Shown in pieces: positions 11,190-23,300 of a stretch of DNA of 64,000 nucleotides. Made by a program: the position numbers and the translations under genes. The notes below the pieces were generated by a model. That model did not search any database. It was given only the letters and a program-made list of their open reading frames with translations, and was not told the origin of the DNA. Source of the DNA: Varroa destructor (Eukaryota > Arthropoda > Arachnida > Mesostigmata > Varroidae); the NCBI RefSeq assembly GCF_002443255.2, contig NW_019211455.1, positions 22,419,126-22,483,125 of the forward strand. Direction: 5' to 3'. Numbering within the stretch: the stretch's first letter is position 1; the number at the start of each line of letters is the position of its first letter.

Positions 11190-13300
11190 ATACAATCGAG
11201 TTTTGAAAAGCAAAAATCGTGATTTTTTTAAACTCCTGAGCATTTTTTTTTGCCTATTCTGAAACACCTTCTACAAAATAATTGCACCTTTTTAGAAGGA
11301 TTCTTCTGCCGTATTGTTATTTATTCCTTGAGCTTATAAAGCTTCAAAACAACAGTTGGCACAGCTTAATCTTCAGAGGAACCGTAGCGATCCATCACCA
11401 ACACAATGCTAGTCTTGTTAAAACACATAGTACTATCATTGGTGGTAAGTACAAGGCACATCACATAGGATAGGGGTTAGTTTCGTTAGGAAACAGCTTC
11501 TGGAATCACTTTGCCACCCTGCCTATTTTTGATAGTATTTCCGGAAAATTCAGTATACGGCGAAAGCACGAGTAACGCCTTCAAATCGTAGAGGAATCTA
11601 TATATGTATTATTTCTGCTGAGGTGCATAGAAATCAAATCACTCATTTTAAATTAGAACTTATAATTTTTTTATAAGACTTACTACAAGAGCTTCGTGCT
11701 CAGTTGTTTATTGAGAAGCAACTGCCTATACTCCGGTTGAAACTGGCCGCCAGTTCTGTTGAATTATATTTATCCTATCAAATCCAGAAGAATTATCACT
11801 CATTTTTAAACACATACAGTGGCGATAGACGCTCATGAGGAGAGCCAATAATTATCGTATTTTAGTGTAGTTTTACCTTACAGTGGTGTTCCAAAATTCC
11901 TCGCGCGCCAGTAAAAAGGAAGCATTCGATAGCTACCGAGCCTATGTGTACCCATTGCTGGTCACCTTGGAGTGCTATGTCCCGCTGCAAGGCCAACTGA
12001 TTGTAAAACAGACTGTTGGTAATCCGTGTCGATTTGGAAATATATTTGGGTTTGTGAAAAACTGCCCGGGCCTTTTCGAGACTTTTACATTGACTATACT
12101 TCATTCGTATCTCTCCATTGTTCTGGTTACAATAACAAGCTCTTGAAATTCACGAGTGCAAAAAATTTCTCAGATATCCCCTTTTACTAAGTAAGATGTG
12201 CTAACAGTGACGGTGGAAGTGGTTCAGTCGATTTGGAACAATTTCCGTCGTAGAGGAGATGTCGATAGCGCATTTGAAGATCGACATAAACCGTAGCCGA
12301 GGGTTCGCCATAAACTTTGTCAAAATTAAAACTGTAGAAGACTTCTCGCTGGCATGAATATTCAAGTGCCTGCAATTTCAGTTGAGCCTTATGGTTTAAA
12401 TACATTTCAATAAAGCCAATCGATGTAATGTTAGAAGAACGCATCGACGTTATCAAGCATGTCAAAAAATATATATATCATTAATACATTTTATGAATCT
12501 CCGCCCAAAAAAGGGATCACTGCGGCCTGGAAATTGGACCATGAAGCTTTGCTTTGTCGAAAAAGGTGTTTTTGTAATCTAGGCTTTTGAATACCATACG
12601 GTTTAATAGTATGCCCCATTCTAATCGGTGTAACGTGGCATCCCTATGCCATTAGCAGGATTCTTGTAAACAACGTTAATACAAGGAATTAGCACAATTA
12701 TTACTATTAGAGATCTTGGAAGTTGACGATCGTGTGCTGAAGAATGAATCATCCTAATGATTATATCTTGAAAGTTTCACATTCGATTTTTAGAATATAC
12801 TGGCTTAATTTTCAAGTAAAATTCTTTGCCTTCAAACTGGAGATTGAGGCAAATTGTGGGAAAATAAGTCTTATGACGGGTAAGTACTTAATGTATCATA
12901 ACAGTGTACAAGTGTATGGTTTAAGCTCACACTGTAGTGATCCAGTAGTATCTCCTAGTCAAAACCATTCTGCTTCGCGATCCAATCTGTCGATAGGTCT
13001 TGGATATATGGACACATTTGGTAGCAGAGAGAAAGTATTAAGGTTCCCACAGCAAAGGACCATAGGCTGTAAAGGTTACGCAGTAGATGATTGCTGAAAA
13101 GGCAACAAATGAACGATTCGTACGGAGCCGAAAAAGCTCCAAATAAGCGCAGCTACTCAGGCTAGGCCACGACTACTTTGGAGAAGGAAATGACAGTAGG
13201 ACCACCCAAAATCTTATATCAAGACGAAAGCCTTGAGGAGTAATAGAAGCGCTGAGGCACTACAGGCTAACGACCTTAAAGATCCAATCTTAAGCACTGA
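11190..13300. other. Intergenic with weak minus-strand coding-like ORFs
   Basis: Two minus-strand frames read somewhat like protein: 12187-12465 (contains LKLQALEYSCQREVFYSFNF) and about 11875-12142. The second follows the acceptor-like gtgaatttcaag, opens ACYCNQNNGEIRM, and ends at a donor-like AAG|GTAAAA. They could be neighbouring exons, but I found no splice pair between them that is both strong and in phase. A plus-strand ORF at 12744-13097 (117 codons) has no recognisable feature. Confidence 0.3.
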
Positions 13301-14600
13301 AGGCGATCAGGGAGGTGCCTTAAACAAAACGAAGGCCTTCTTCAAAAACAAAGAGAACTGGAGGAAGAGAGACAGAAGCGATCGTATGACATTAGCATGG
13401 ACGTCATAGACAATGGTAAACTAAATAAGTAAATGAAGAAAGAGCAACTTAAGAATTCCAGATTGCAGTATTAGCAAGACAAATCGAAAAAGCTTTTCTG
13501 AAGGTGCAAATCATGGATGGCTGAGTAAATCTATTTTCAAGGAAATGGCCTAAGGCCGTTTTTAAGTGCCCAAACGAATTGAAGGTAGTATTAAATTCTC
13601 AACACACAAAGCTCCGATTAGAGGGTCCTTTCATAGGTAACGATGCCAAAGCTTCATCATCCTCCCCAAGAATAATGGAAATCCTTCTTCTCAAAAAGAA
13701 CGCAATCTGGAAACTCTAGCCGTAGGTTAAAGGGATGAGTTTTTCTGCCCGCATGCCATAGTCACCAGAAGGTCAACCCCTTTGTCAGGGAGCGTATTGA
13801 CAAAAGCCGCCGTTGCCACAGGTGCGACCGGATAGGGCATAACACAAATAACTGCCATCTGGGCTTTGTCAAAGGCTACGCAGCCTACTTCATGATATGT
13901 ATGGCTTTTAGAAAGGCAGTCCTCGATCGCAAATAATCTGCCTGGGGGGAAACCGCCAAAGAGAACGTTCAAGCACAGAGAAAGCGGGGACGCTAGGAGA
14001 GGAGATGGTTTTCGGCTGGCGACGAAAGATATATCACGCAAGATGCCATTCGTGAGACCTTTAGAAGCTGGTGCAACTTCCATGTCGCCAAATGGGACAG
14101 CTTATATTAATCCGAGTCGCTTGCAATCGTGGTCGTGTTGGAGGAACCTACGGGCAAAAGGGTGTGAGGATTACCTTTGTTAAGGAACCGAACGTAGCGT
14201 GTATCATCGGCAAAACCGATTAGGTTGCAAATGACCGCTAGAGCGTCTATCTACAGCGAAGGTATAACGGATCTTGTTTCTGAATGGCGAGTACTTAAGA
14301 ATGACAGAAACTGCAGCGATTATTATCGTACAAAGTACGTACCCCTCGGCCCCAAGTCAAACTTCGGGGCAAGGAGGACATAAGAAAAGCTTTACAGGAA
14401 ATTTTCACGCAGAATAGCCTGCCAGAATATGCGGAAAAACTTCAAAAAGCTTTGATAAAGCCAAGCAAAATTGTCAGCTCTCAAACTATGCATCTTAGAC
14501 GGGCGAAAGCGGTACAGTCAAAGTGCTAGAGAAATCCCGAAGCGTAAGAGAGAAATAAACAATTGTCGAGGCTGAGCCTTACACTTAGACCTTGCGAAAT
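13300..14600 (+). mobile_element. Decayed non-LTR retrotransposon (R1/I-like)
   Basis: The plus strand shows a CCHC zinc knuckle (CHRCDRIGHNTNNC, 13814-13855), preceded by NPFVRERIDKSRR. This is the usual nucleic-acid-binding motif at the end of a non-LTR gag. About 400 bp later a frame reads ASIYSEGITDLVSEWRVL followed by CSDYYR (14243-14328). This resembles the C-terminal end of an APE-type endonuclease, where a W-x-V stretch precedes the SDHR motif; here His would be replaced by Tyr. The order gag knuckle then endonuclease is what this class has. Stops and frameshifts occur throughout, so it is dead. The 118-codon ORF on the opposite strand (13727-14083) is antisense to the knuckle and is not a gene. 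The boundaries are approximate. Confidence 0.5.
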
Positions 14601-15845
14601 GCCCTTTGTCCTGACAATGCCCATCCGTACATAAAAAATTACTCAGACTATCTTTAAAAAAAGACCTATAACACCTATTGCTAAGCAGAATATTAAGAGT
14701 GGCTTGCTTATACCCTCAGCAGATTAAAGTATTTTGTTTGTAGGTAATGATAATTTGTTGTTTGTGTAGTTTAGCATCGAATAATCAACAAAAAGACTCG
14801 TCATAACTCGTGTCAGTCCTGCTAAATTTAATTCATCTGTGTTATCGTAATCTTAATTGACGCATGTATATTAATCTGTACACTGTACAAAAGAATTTCA
14901 AAGAACTTTAAAACTGCCCCTTCCTAAATTAGAAAAAATCAAGAATATTTCATTAGGTAAATTTGGGGAAAATTATTCATTTATATCAAGATATCTGATG
15001 ACCGGGCAAACGAGACCCGTTCTGGAAGCTCGGAAAGCAACAACTTCTATTTTCTAACTTTGTGACTTTAACTTTGTCAAGAAAAATGTATGCATGAGCC
15101 TAAACGATCGTATTTTATGAGCTCGGTTGGTTACAGCAAGCATTAAATATATAGCTTATTTATATTTTATGACAATGGAAATAAGTAGCGCAATTTAATT
15201 GTTATCACGCACACCAATCTTCGTTTTTTTTTTTGACCGTCCATGACGGTTTCATTTAAAACACCGAATTTAAGTTATCCAAGCGGCATTTCTTTTGGCA
15301 TGTATCTAATCAACTTGCAATTAGTTACCTACCCAGATCTTTAAAAAAATTTGTTTGCTAATACACGGTAGCAAACCCGCATTGTCTTAGAGATACTTAG
15401 CCACTTGACCGTTACACGATCTTCGAGGGGACAAGTCCTCTAATTTAAAAAAATTTAAACTCGGTGAAATTAAAGTAGTAAAAAGTGAAGCCATCCCTAA
15501 AAATTTAGGATATACGTTTTACTATAAGAATATTAAACGTTTTGTTGGTCAAACTTATATAAAAAAAAAATACTGTTCAATAAACTAATGGAAGCGTTCG
15601 TGAGCTATCTATGGATGCTGAATATAGTTGGAGTTACTTTTTTAATAGTTATTATCTTATGAGGTATTCTAGTATTGCTTTCGGATGGCGTTTAAGCGTC
15701 AGGCTGCTAAACATTCTAGTTAAGCTTGTTGCGTAGAGGCTGTATAAAGAGAGAATCTGCGAGATGAAAATTCGGTATACGAAATGCGTCCCGAGCTTTG
15801 CGACCTGATTGCTCTTGCCCGTAAGGTGTGCTAATGCAATTATAG
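14600..15845. other. AT-rich intergenic
   Basis: No gene seen. The sequence is AT-rich with several homopolymer runs. Traces of the retrotransposon may extend to about 14.7 kb. Confidence 0.5.
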
Positions 15846-16056
15846 CTGGTTGGTGTATATTGTTGGTGAGAGAGTACAGAAGGTCTTTCGTGTGTTAGGC
15901 CTAGGGAAAAAGGCAATTACGAGGCAAGGCGACAGAAATAACACGATACTTTCTCTGTACCATATACTCGAGAAGCGGCAAGTTCTCTTCGATGATGTCT
16001 CTCTACGCCCTTGCCATACGCTTTATCCTGTAATGTCAGTGCGGTTGCCTCTGTAG
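15846..16056 (+). CDS. Possible exon, unknown protein
   Basis: A branch-point-like ctaat, followed by an acceptor attatag ending at 15845, opens a frame of 69 codons to a TAG at 16054-16056. The start reads WLVYIVGERVQKVFRVLGLG and a later part reads SLYHILEKRQVLFDDVSL. An in-frame TAA lies just upstream of the acceptor. No domain is recognised and there is no ATG. The next 450 bp (16167-16513) are open on both strands, with a minus-strand frame that contains a strongly hydrophobic membrane-like stretch. Which strand codes, if either, is unclear. Confidence 0.28.
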
Positions 16057-16240
16057 TAATTTGCGGTCCATGAGACCGGCTTTGAATAGGAAGACACTTA
16101 GAACGGATACGTAGAGAGCAGTCCGCAATGAGGAAAGCATCCTCTTAATAGAAAAGCAATGAATTCTTGCTTCGGGCTTGCAAGCCGCAGGCCTGCACTA
16201 GCCCATTTAGAAAGGGCGCGAAGCTTGAGAAAGAGGCCTT

Positions 16241-16513
16241 CTACAGCGTGTCGTTGGCACATTTGCGTATGTTGCTACGCTTACAAAGATGGAAAAGAAT
16301 AACGACAAGCACAATAATAGTCAACAATGCCTGCAGGGTAGAGTCGTCGACCGCGACACTAAGTACACCAGCAACAAGCTTACACTGTTTTTCTCCTAAT
16401 AGCAGAGTTGATCCTACAACATAAACAATGAACACACTTGTTGTTCCCTCACTAAGGACTGTCTTATTTTCTAGGGTGGCCCCATGCGATACACCGGTAG
16501 TGCGCGCGCGCAC
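16241..16513 (-). CDS. Membrane-type ORF, uncertain
   Basis: The minus-strand frame runs 90 codons and ends in a single hydrophobic segment (LLTIIVLVVILFHLCKR) followed by a short basic tail. That is the layout of a type I membrane anchor. There is no proper ATG, so it would need an upstream exon. A plus-strand frame (16167-16424) overlaps nearly all of it and is equally open, so one of the two must be a shadow. No family is recognised. Confidence 0.2.
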   Translation of the reverse strand: MRARTTGVSHGATLENKTVLSEGTTSVFIVYVVGSTLLLGEKQCKLVAGVLSVAVDDSTLQALLTIIVLVVILFHLCKRSNIRKCANDTL

Positions 16514-16519
16514 ACACGC

Positions 16520-18390
16520 GAAGCACCCAGTTCCATGTGCCCCAGATGAGAGGATCTATTAATGAATGGTAATGAGCGATGAAATTTTGTCCACGTCCAC
16601 TGCCAGTGAAGTGGATTTCCGTAGGCTCAGCACAATGAGACAATGTTAAGTTGACATTTAGTATTTTAGTTATTTTTTTTTTTTTAGTTAAGCGCCATAG
16701 AGACGATTCTTGCCTCTGCTAGAGTTAATATATCCTAGAGTATGAACGTGACACTGGATCGTAGCTAAACTCCATTCTTTACGATAGTATATTTGAAGAA
16801 ATTCCAAGAAGCAGACATCATTCTGACCGATTCTCTTGTGCAAGGCTATTGGATTGCCCATTATAATAATTAAAAAGCGCTTCCATCGAGTATAACGTTA
16901 GCCATCGCAGTTTCGTATTTATGCTTCATTGGAGCTGTTCTAAGCTCATTAGAGGACGTCTTTACACCAAAAGAAGATTAACTGTTGAGTTTGTATGAGA
17001 AATGCGTCGCAGTCGTTTTTACATCTATTTAAAGGCTAAAACCAGTTTTGTTACATATCTAATAGGCTTTCTGTTACTGAAAATAATTCGAAATCCATAC
17101 ATTAAAAGCGTTTTGCTTGAGCATTCCAAGATCGACTGTATTGATATCATCGCCCTTCCGATCCACAAGATTTGATCGCACAACGTAATCATTACTAATC
17201 TGTTCGGTAAAGGATACTGAGCCAAGGTTTTAGGTCTGGGTTGGCCCTCTATCAACTGGCCTCTAACTAGCCACCGTGCACGCTATATGAGACAAGCAAG
17301 AGACGCCAAACGTGCTCGGCACAACAGGAATAGTGCGAGCAGTTAATTTCCATAGACACGCATACACATGAAGACACGGCAGACGTAAGCTGAAAACAAA
17401 AAAGGCAAGGCGGACGTGTGATGCGATTACGAAGTTCATGGCATATACTGATGGCTGCAGAATAATAGAGTTGTATTACGCCGTGATATCGAGTCATATT
17501 CGATCACTGCTAGATAATACTATAAGATAAACTATTATATCTTTAGCGATTTTGTAAAACAAACTCGAGTAAGAAGATGGCGGCACTTGGGCCCAGATTG
17601 TACCCAATTTCGATGCGTCTCCCCCATTGAACTTGTAATTTCTAGAAATTTAGAATTTCTAGAAAGTTAGAATTTCTATAAAAAAAAAAAAGAAATTCTT
17701 TATTTAGCGCCTGTCTGCAGTTTCGAGATGGCGCGCACGCTTTGAAACCCCGTACTCGAAACAGATAGCTACCGTACACGTTTTCTACGACTAGTCTGCG
17801 ATACTGACGGTCGGCAACGATACGTATTTCTGAGCACGCGTCGATGGCTTACATTGAGCTAGTTTCCATTCAGGCGCTGCAATAATCAAACTTGGAAAAT
17901 TTACATTAGACAGATAGTTCCTTTAGTCATAATGATTCGTATTATAATACACGAACTCTAGTGTCGTTACTTTTCTCCATAGCTGTGTTTTGCGAGGCTT
18001 AAAATTGCGATCTTCTAGGCGCGAAAGCTGTAGATAACAACAGTGGATCCGGTCTGATTAATCGATCACATCTGGTTAATTTTTATCGATAAAAATTAGT
18101 CGTATTAGGGTTTTTGATCAACAAGTGATGCTTGATTTAACATGCGTAATGCGTTATGATGCCCGTCGCAACAGCGAAAGCATACATTTATTACACTGTT
18201 AGAAGTGGATCCAGTGAATCTTTATGCCGCATATCTTTTAAACTAGGTGTTGTTAGCAGACGAAATTTGGCCGGTAAATATTTCATACTTCTAGGAACCT
18301 GCGAGGGAAAACCAATTAAGAAGAAGGAGAACATTATCTAGTCTCGAAAATTAACACACAGTGCTGAAGTTTTTATTGCTCGAAGACCAC
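16520..18390. other. Intergenic, no supported gene
   Basis: No supported gene. The stretch holds an 11-bp hairpin at 17640-17664 with an A-rich run after it, and a 22-bp perfect palindrome at 18077-18098. Alternating GC/CA sequence lies at about 16500-16518. Confidence 0.5.
18077..18098. repeat. 22-bp perfect palindrome
   Basis: The segment taatttttatcgat is followed by its mirror, giving a self-complementary 22-mer with no loop, centred on ATCGAT. It lies about 300 bp upstream of a mariner relic. Confidence 0.9.
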
Positions 18391-18394
18391 AACA

Positions 18395-19200
18395 TTGTGG
18401 AAACTCATTGAAGATCGGTGAGGACAGGCTTTAAGCGAAGTCACAGTGCATGAACAATATAAACGTTTTAAAAAAAAAAAAGCATTAGAGCGTTAAAGAT
18501 CAGCGAGGAGCTAACAGTGAGATGTGGGAAGCCAAAAACAAAAATACAGAGGGCTTTTCATGAAAGCAGTCCAAAGTCTAAGAGCTCTGTCGGCCGAAGC
18601 CGGCATTTTACACATTATAATTCGAATCTTGAAAATGCAGACACTATGTAAAAAATGGATACTCCGCGAATTACCTCCAGATCAGTAGAAAATGCATGTG
18701 GTCTATTCCGCGTACAATCTGTGAAGCCCTAATGAAGAAGAAACCGTTCTGGGGCATACAATGGCCATAGACGGGATGTGGTTTAATCTCCACCGCCGGC
18801 CGGGGAGACAAGGATTAACTGAGAAAACGACATTACCTTTGAGAAGGATCGAGTTTGGTGGCAGTGTCTAGTAGATTCGGACATAAGGCGATAACAGTAC
18901 TAATAATAGATATCAGGGACATCTGCTATAATGAGATACTCATCGAAAATAAAAACGAGAAATGTCGCCCACTGTTTCGAGTTCCTTGAGTAATTTATAG
19001 ACCATTGGCACGCAGTCTGGTTACTTGATAACAATGCCAAAACTTATTGCCATACGCATATTACTTGCCTAATTGAAAAAAAAAAAGAGTATATAATGTT
19101 GGCTTTTTGTTGCTTATTCTCTCGAGTTCAATCTGAGTGATTACGAGGTTTTTATGTTCTAGAAGAGGTATCCAGTGGACAAACATACTTCATTATTGAT
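18395..19200 (+). mobile_element. Mariner transposase relic (copy B)
   Basis: Conceptual plus-strand translation, allowing stops and frameshifts, follows a mariner transposase in order. An N-terminal segment (VTVHEQYKRF) matches the family position that ends W-x-x-F/RF. A helix-turn-helix-to-linker part follows (SAEAGILHIIIRILKM, then CKKWILRELPPDQ). The first catalytic block is AIDGMWF, with Asp at 18770-18772. A middle block reads KAITVLIIDIRDICYNEIL. The second catalytic block is LLDNNAKTYCHT, with Asp at 19027-19029. The third is FNLSDYEVF, with Asp at 19139-19141. The Asp spacings of about 86 and 37 codons are near the family's 92 and 34. Several in-frame stops make it non-functional. 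I could not identify terminal inverted repeats, so the ends are approximate. Confidence 0.72.
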
Positions 19201-20255
19201 TTTCTTCAAGACGACATAGATTGTCAAATTAGGTATAGTAGAAACTGCAGAAATACGGTAATAAATGTTTAATAAAAATGTAAAATAAAAAATAAAAGAG
19301 GTTATTTCTAACACACATTAAAATAATAATTATAGCTCATAAGTTTCTAACCCATCTAGTTAAAAAGTTATTCAGTTTTGTATGTATGCCAGGCTCAACT
19401 TCTTCTGATTACGAAATACGTTATAGGAACTACGTAGGCCTTGGTTGTATTTAGGTAAACTTACTCACGCTCTGCCGATAGGATTGTCGAATGGAAGAAA
19501 AGTGGGTTCGGGGTTGGGTGCAGGCGACGCAGAGGTTGCCCGTGGTAACAGCAGTCTGTGACACTAATTCCGTTAGTGTGATTAGAAAGATAATTGAAAA
19601 GTAGTCGGGATTGGGTTAACAGTTATTAGGTGGAGGTTAAAGCTTGTGGTGGCATATGTAAGGAAAGGAGCCTGACCGGAAGGAACGCTTAACGATATGA
19701 CAGCTCCAAATTTCATTGCAGCGCAAGGAATCCGGAAAGAGTTAGCTTTTAATATGGGTAGCAGATGACATCTCTAGCGTTTTCATTTAAAAACAATTCA
19801 CTAATATAATACAATACAAGGGCATTATTACTGATAAACGCCCCGGGAGTATCCCCGTTTGTGACATGACAAATTTTTTAGCTCCAGTCGGTCTCGAGCC
19901 AGAATATCCCTAGTCTAGCAGCCTTAAATATGTTGAACATACGTGATTAAATACAAGAAATATAAATCGCGAAAAAACAAACTGTTTTGTTTTCTAGCGA
20001 ATAAATAGTTTCCAAATAGAATTTTTTTATCTAAAAAAACTAAAGGAAGAGAAGGAAATAACCACTCATGCTCAGAGATTATACACGCGGTTATTTTTCA
20101 TGTTTTTTTTTTTAATGAGACTCTCACAAACCTCTTCCCCAACTAAAGTTCATGTCTTACGGATATGTGCCATGCGTACATACATATCAAGTATTAGTAG
20201 CTGTCTGTCATCAACGTTCGGCAATTACGATTGGTTGTGTCTATAATCGCGGATT
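19200..20255. other. Intergenic, one GC-rich patch
   Basis: No supported gene. A patch at about 19476-19550 lies between an acceptor-like tctgccgatag and a donor-like gtaaca. It is open in two frames, but it is only about 70 nt and purine-rich, so it could be a micro-exon or chance. Confidence 0.4.
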
Positions 20256-20261
20256 TTTCGA

Positions 20262-20814
20262 ATGGAAGCTCCCAAAGAACGAATGACTTACTTGCCTCCG
20301 CCTCACTGGTTGCGGTCGAAGCTGCTGGCAGGTAAATTTTAGATGCCAATCAAGGACGGGCGAGAATTTAGCGATCGTGACATTTAAAGAGACCTGCTAG
20401 AGGAAGGGTGCAGGGAGTTGGAGCAGAGGGTAAGGGGCAGATGCATACTTGACTCGGCTCTTCTCCTTCGCCGAAATCTCTAGTTAGAAAAATCCGCAAA
20501 ATCTGACAGCTTCTGATTATTTGCGCAGCCCCTCCTGCGATAGAAAGCTCTCCCTTACAGAGCAACTACGACTAATGTCACTGCTACGTTCGATCGGGTG
20601 CACTCGAAAGATGAATTTAATCTTTTCATCTCACTAGAAAATCCCAAATGTCCCTGATATTTCCACCTGGTCCACTCTGCGATAGCCCCGAGTTTCATTT
20701 CATTTTTATTGCTTCGCTGCCCATGTTTTTCTTTAATTTACCGTTGTAGCCGGCACGTCAAATCACTATGGCGTCTGGGCAGTTCGCCTGCAGTACAGAC
20801 AAATAGTAGCGTGA
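20262..20814 (+). CDS. Possible two-exon mini-gene, 44 aa
   Basis: Exon 1 (20262-20331) starts at an ATG and reads MEAPKERMTYLPPPHWLRSK, then LLA plus one base. It ends at a gtaaat donor. Exon 2 (20750-20814) follows a strong pyrimidine tract and the acceptor accgttgtag. It supplies the two missing codon bases and then reads GTSNHYGVWAVRLQYRQIVA before TGA. The phases agree. The product has no recognised domain and would be very short. Exon 2 is antisense to a 78-codon minus-strand ORF, and the two cannot both be the true coding strand. A further downstream donor, and therefore a longer gene, is possible. Confidence 0.3.
20705..20710 (-). terminator. AATAAA poly(A) signal, minus strand
   Basis: The canonical hexamer on the minus strand lies about 55 bp after the stop codon of the ORF at 20766-21002. 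It supports that ORF as a transcribed gene. Confidence 0.35.
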
Positions 20815-21002
20815 CCATGAATCCACATGAGGATCAGAATGAGAACTCGGGTGATGGCTAAGACGGCCAGCAACCTCACCGTTGTCCCAACGAGAGTTCG
20901 CTTGGGATGATCTTCGTTTGCTGGCTGGTGAGAGATGGAAAGCGTCGTTCTACTTTGTGTTACGACGTTTGCGATTTGAGTTTGCTTCTCCATTGGTCCC
21001 AT
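20766..21002 (-). CDS. Possible 78-aa single-pass membrane protein
   Basis: The ATG at 21000-21002 has a favourable context (A at -3, G at +4) and opens a 78-codon frame. The N-terminal half is polar (MGPMEKQTQIANVV...). The C-terminal half has a hydrophobic stretch (VRLLAVLAITRVLILILMW) able to span a membrane, then a short tail with two cysteines (CLYCRR). Codon use looks natural, and an AATAAA follows the stop by about 55 bp. An in-frame TTG upstream extends the frame, but ATG is the more credible start. No family is recognised. It overlaps exon 2 of a competing plus-strand model, so at most one of them is real. Confidence 0.38.
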   Translation of the reverse strand: MGPMEKQTQIANVVTQSRTTLSISHQPANEDHPKRTLVGTTVRLLAVLAITRVLILILMWIHGHATICLYCRRTAQTP

Positions 21003-21039
21003 TTTGAACTCCACTCGTTTGAGTGACGAAGACAATCGA

Positions 21040-23300
21040 TCGACAAGTAAGATAGGAAGAAACTGGAATCATCTGAAACAAGCATACCTTAACTCGTAAT
21101 ATAATCAGAATACACAACGGACGAAAGTAGAAGCAAGTAAACGAATAGTTGTCGTCTCAGTGTTTGCTCTAAGCACTCTTACTCTAATTCTTTACTTTGA
21201 AGCGACAGTATGTGTGTACGCTGTATTATACAGAACAAGTGCTGGACTGCCGAAGATGGCGCTACGGTAACGCGGCCACTTACTGCAAAAAGTGGTTTAT
21301 AACGCATATCGCCGGAAACAACAATTCTTTGAGGAGGGATCGTTTATACCGACATCGCTGGGAAGGAGCTTAGGACATCCTGAGGAACACTTGCGATGTG
21401 TATCTTAAATCTTCTATGTCAATTCCATAGTTTCAATTGTCTACCCTCCCCTAAATGAGCTATTCGTATAGTATACGGTGCTGAAGTATGAGGTCAATAG
21501 GCTTTGTCGTTCGTGCGATGATTGTCACGCTATTTGCTATCCAAGTTTAAGAGCTCTACAAAGCAGCGAGACGTGATATATGAGTAAGCATTAAGCATAG
21601 AGGCTAATCAACTTAGAAGTCGCTTTATTTATACTATGAATGCCATAGTTCTTCAAGTTACGGAAAGGGGTTTTGTTTAGCTTTAAGCTTCCTGACCGTA
21701 CATAGACATGTAACGAACTGTAGGTAAGCTTAAATTTTTTTTAAAAAATACTTTTTCTGAATTATGTAACTGCTACTATTTAATAGACCCTAGAGCTTGT
21801 CTTCTTACGATTTTTTTTTTGCGCATTTGTGTCGATGGCATCTCCATTTGCTCCTTGGTATGACTCTCGATCGTGACGATGGCATAATTCTATTTGTATC
21901 AAATCGAACTCTTCACCTTCACCAGATATATCCCAGGTCTCCGTCACGTCTAGCTTCTGCAGTAGACCATTTTGTAGCATAGGACTATTAAGTTTGTTTC
22001 ACCAAAAACTTTACGTTACAATGTTGGCTAGGTGCAACATTTCCGCTGGTTGTTAGTTCGCACCTCAGTGAAGTTCATTGTTTACTTTCAGTGCTCTTCC
22101 AATTAAATAGTTCCTCGGTTCAGCCTAAACATTGGCGAAAGCCGTGTGCAATTTGTGAAGCGCGTTTGTTTGCACTGTGATCAATGGCGATCGTACCCTA
22201 ACTCAAACTTGCACCTCCCGTGTCTTCTACAAAACTTTTACTCATCGCCTTGTTTTGAATATCAACAAATGATGACAGCTGCACACTTTGCTTTGTTTTC
22301 TTAAGTTATAACTAATTCTACTAATGTGAGTGCCACACTTTAGCTTTAGGTACATAAGTTCATCTGACAATGATTAGGTTTGAAGCGTATTCATAAATAA
22401 ATAATAATAATAATAATAAAAAACAGACATAAAAAAATGATACGTCACACCATACACGATAGCTGGTATACAATAAATTGGTAAAAAAGAAAGTAATCGC
22501 AACGAGTAACTCCGAGACGATATGATTATAACAGACCCTCCGTTAGCCTAGGAAGCTTTTGATATCTTTAAATACCTAGAGACATTGGAGGAGTCAAAGA
22601 TACCTTTAACTCTTCTATTTTATTCAAGCACGCTATTTAAATTATGACGATGTCGCCCTTGATGATATCTCAGTATCAGGACAAAACTCGGCAAGACGAC
22701 AGGTACAGCGTAGCTGCAACTGTAGAAAGACGCTATCGTTCTACTGTTACACCGAAAGCTAATACGATTGATTGCGATTCTGAACATTGGTTTTCATTGC
22801 CACATGACGTTTTCAATACAAAGGCCATCTGCATCGCATAGATTTCTACGGATGACACTCGTATACACGCGCATATATCTCGGGTCAGTGTAGAAGATGT
22901 CAGCTAGATATATATATATATGTACACCATGGCACCGCACCAATAAAGTGACATATTCTTCTACTGGAGGCTTTTCAACTAATGTATGTAGGCTTTTCCG
23001 ACTTGGCGACCCCATGGGACCATAGCAACACCATTCCGTTTTGATTTAGTCACCAATTAGATAAGCCTGTCGTTTCTATTTTGGTAAAACTTTATAATGT
23101 AAGACCTAATTCAAGGCTCGCACGATCAGGGTCATAGTTCTTGGCCAACAAACCGCATCGGCTTCAATGTCATTCAAAGGTCCAAGTCTACCAGTGGTAG
23201 ATGGGCTGAGATTGTTGTATACAGATCGAAGATAGAGCGCCTCGAACATAAGGGAAAGTTCTGCACGAATTGATTGCATTTCTAAATTTGACGATGGAGG
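21040..23300. other. Intergenic, no supported gene
   Basis: No gene can be supported. An (AAT)n run lies at about 22395-22420 and a short TA run at about 22905-22920. The ORFs present are 60-75 codons, overlap one another on opposite strands, and lack motifs. Confidence 0.5.

Noticed and set aside
13727..14083. 118-codon minus-strand ORF
   Set aside because: It is the antisense of the CCHC-knuckle region of the retrotransposon relic; the plus-strand reading explains the sequence.
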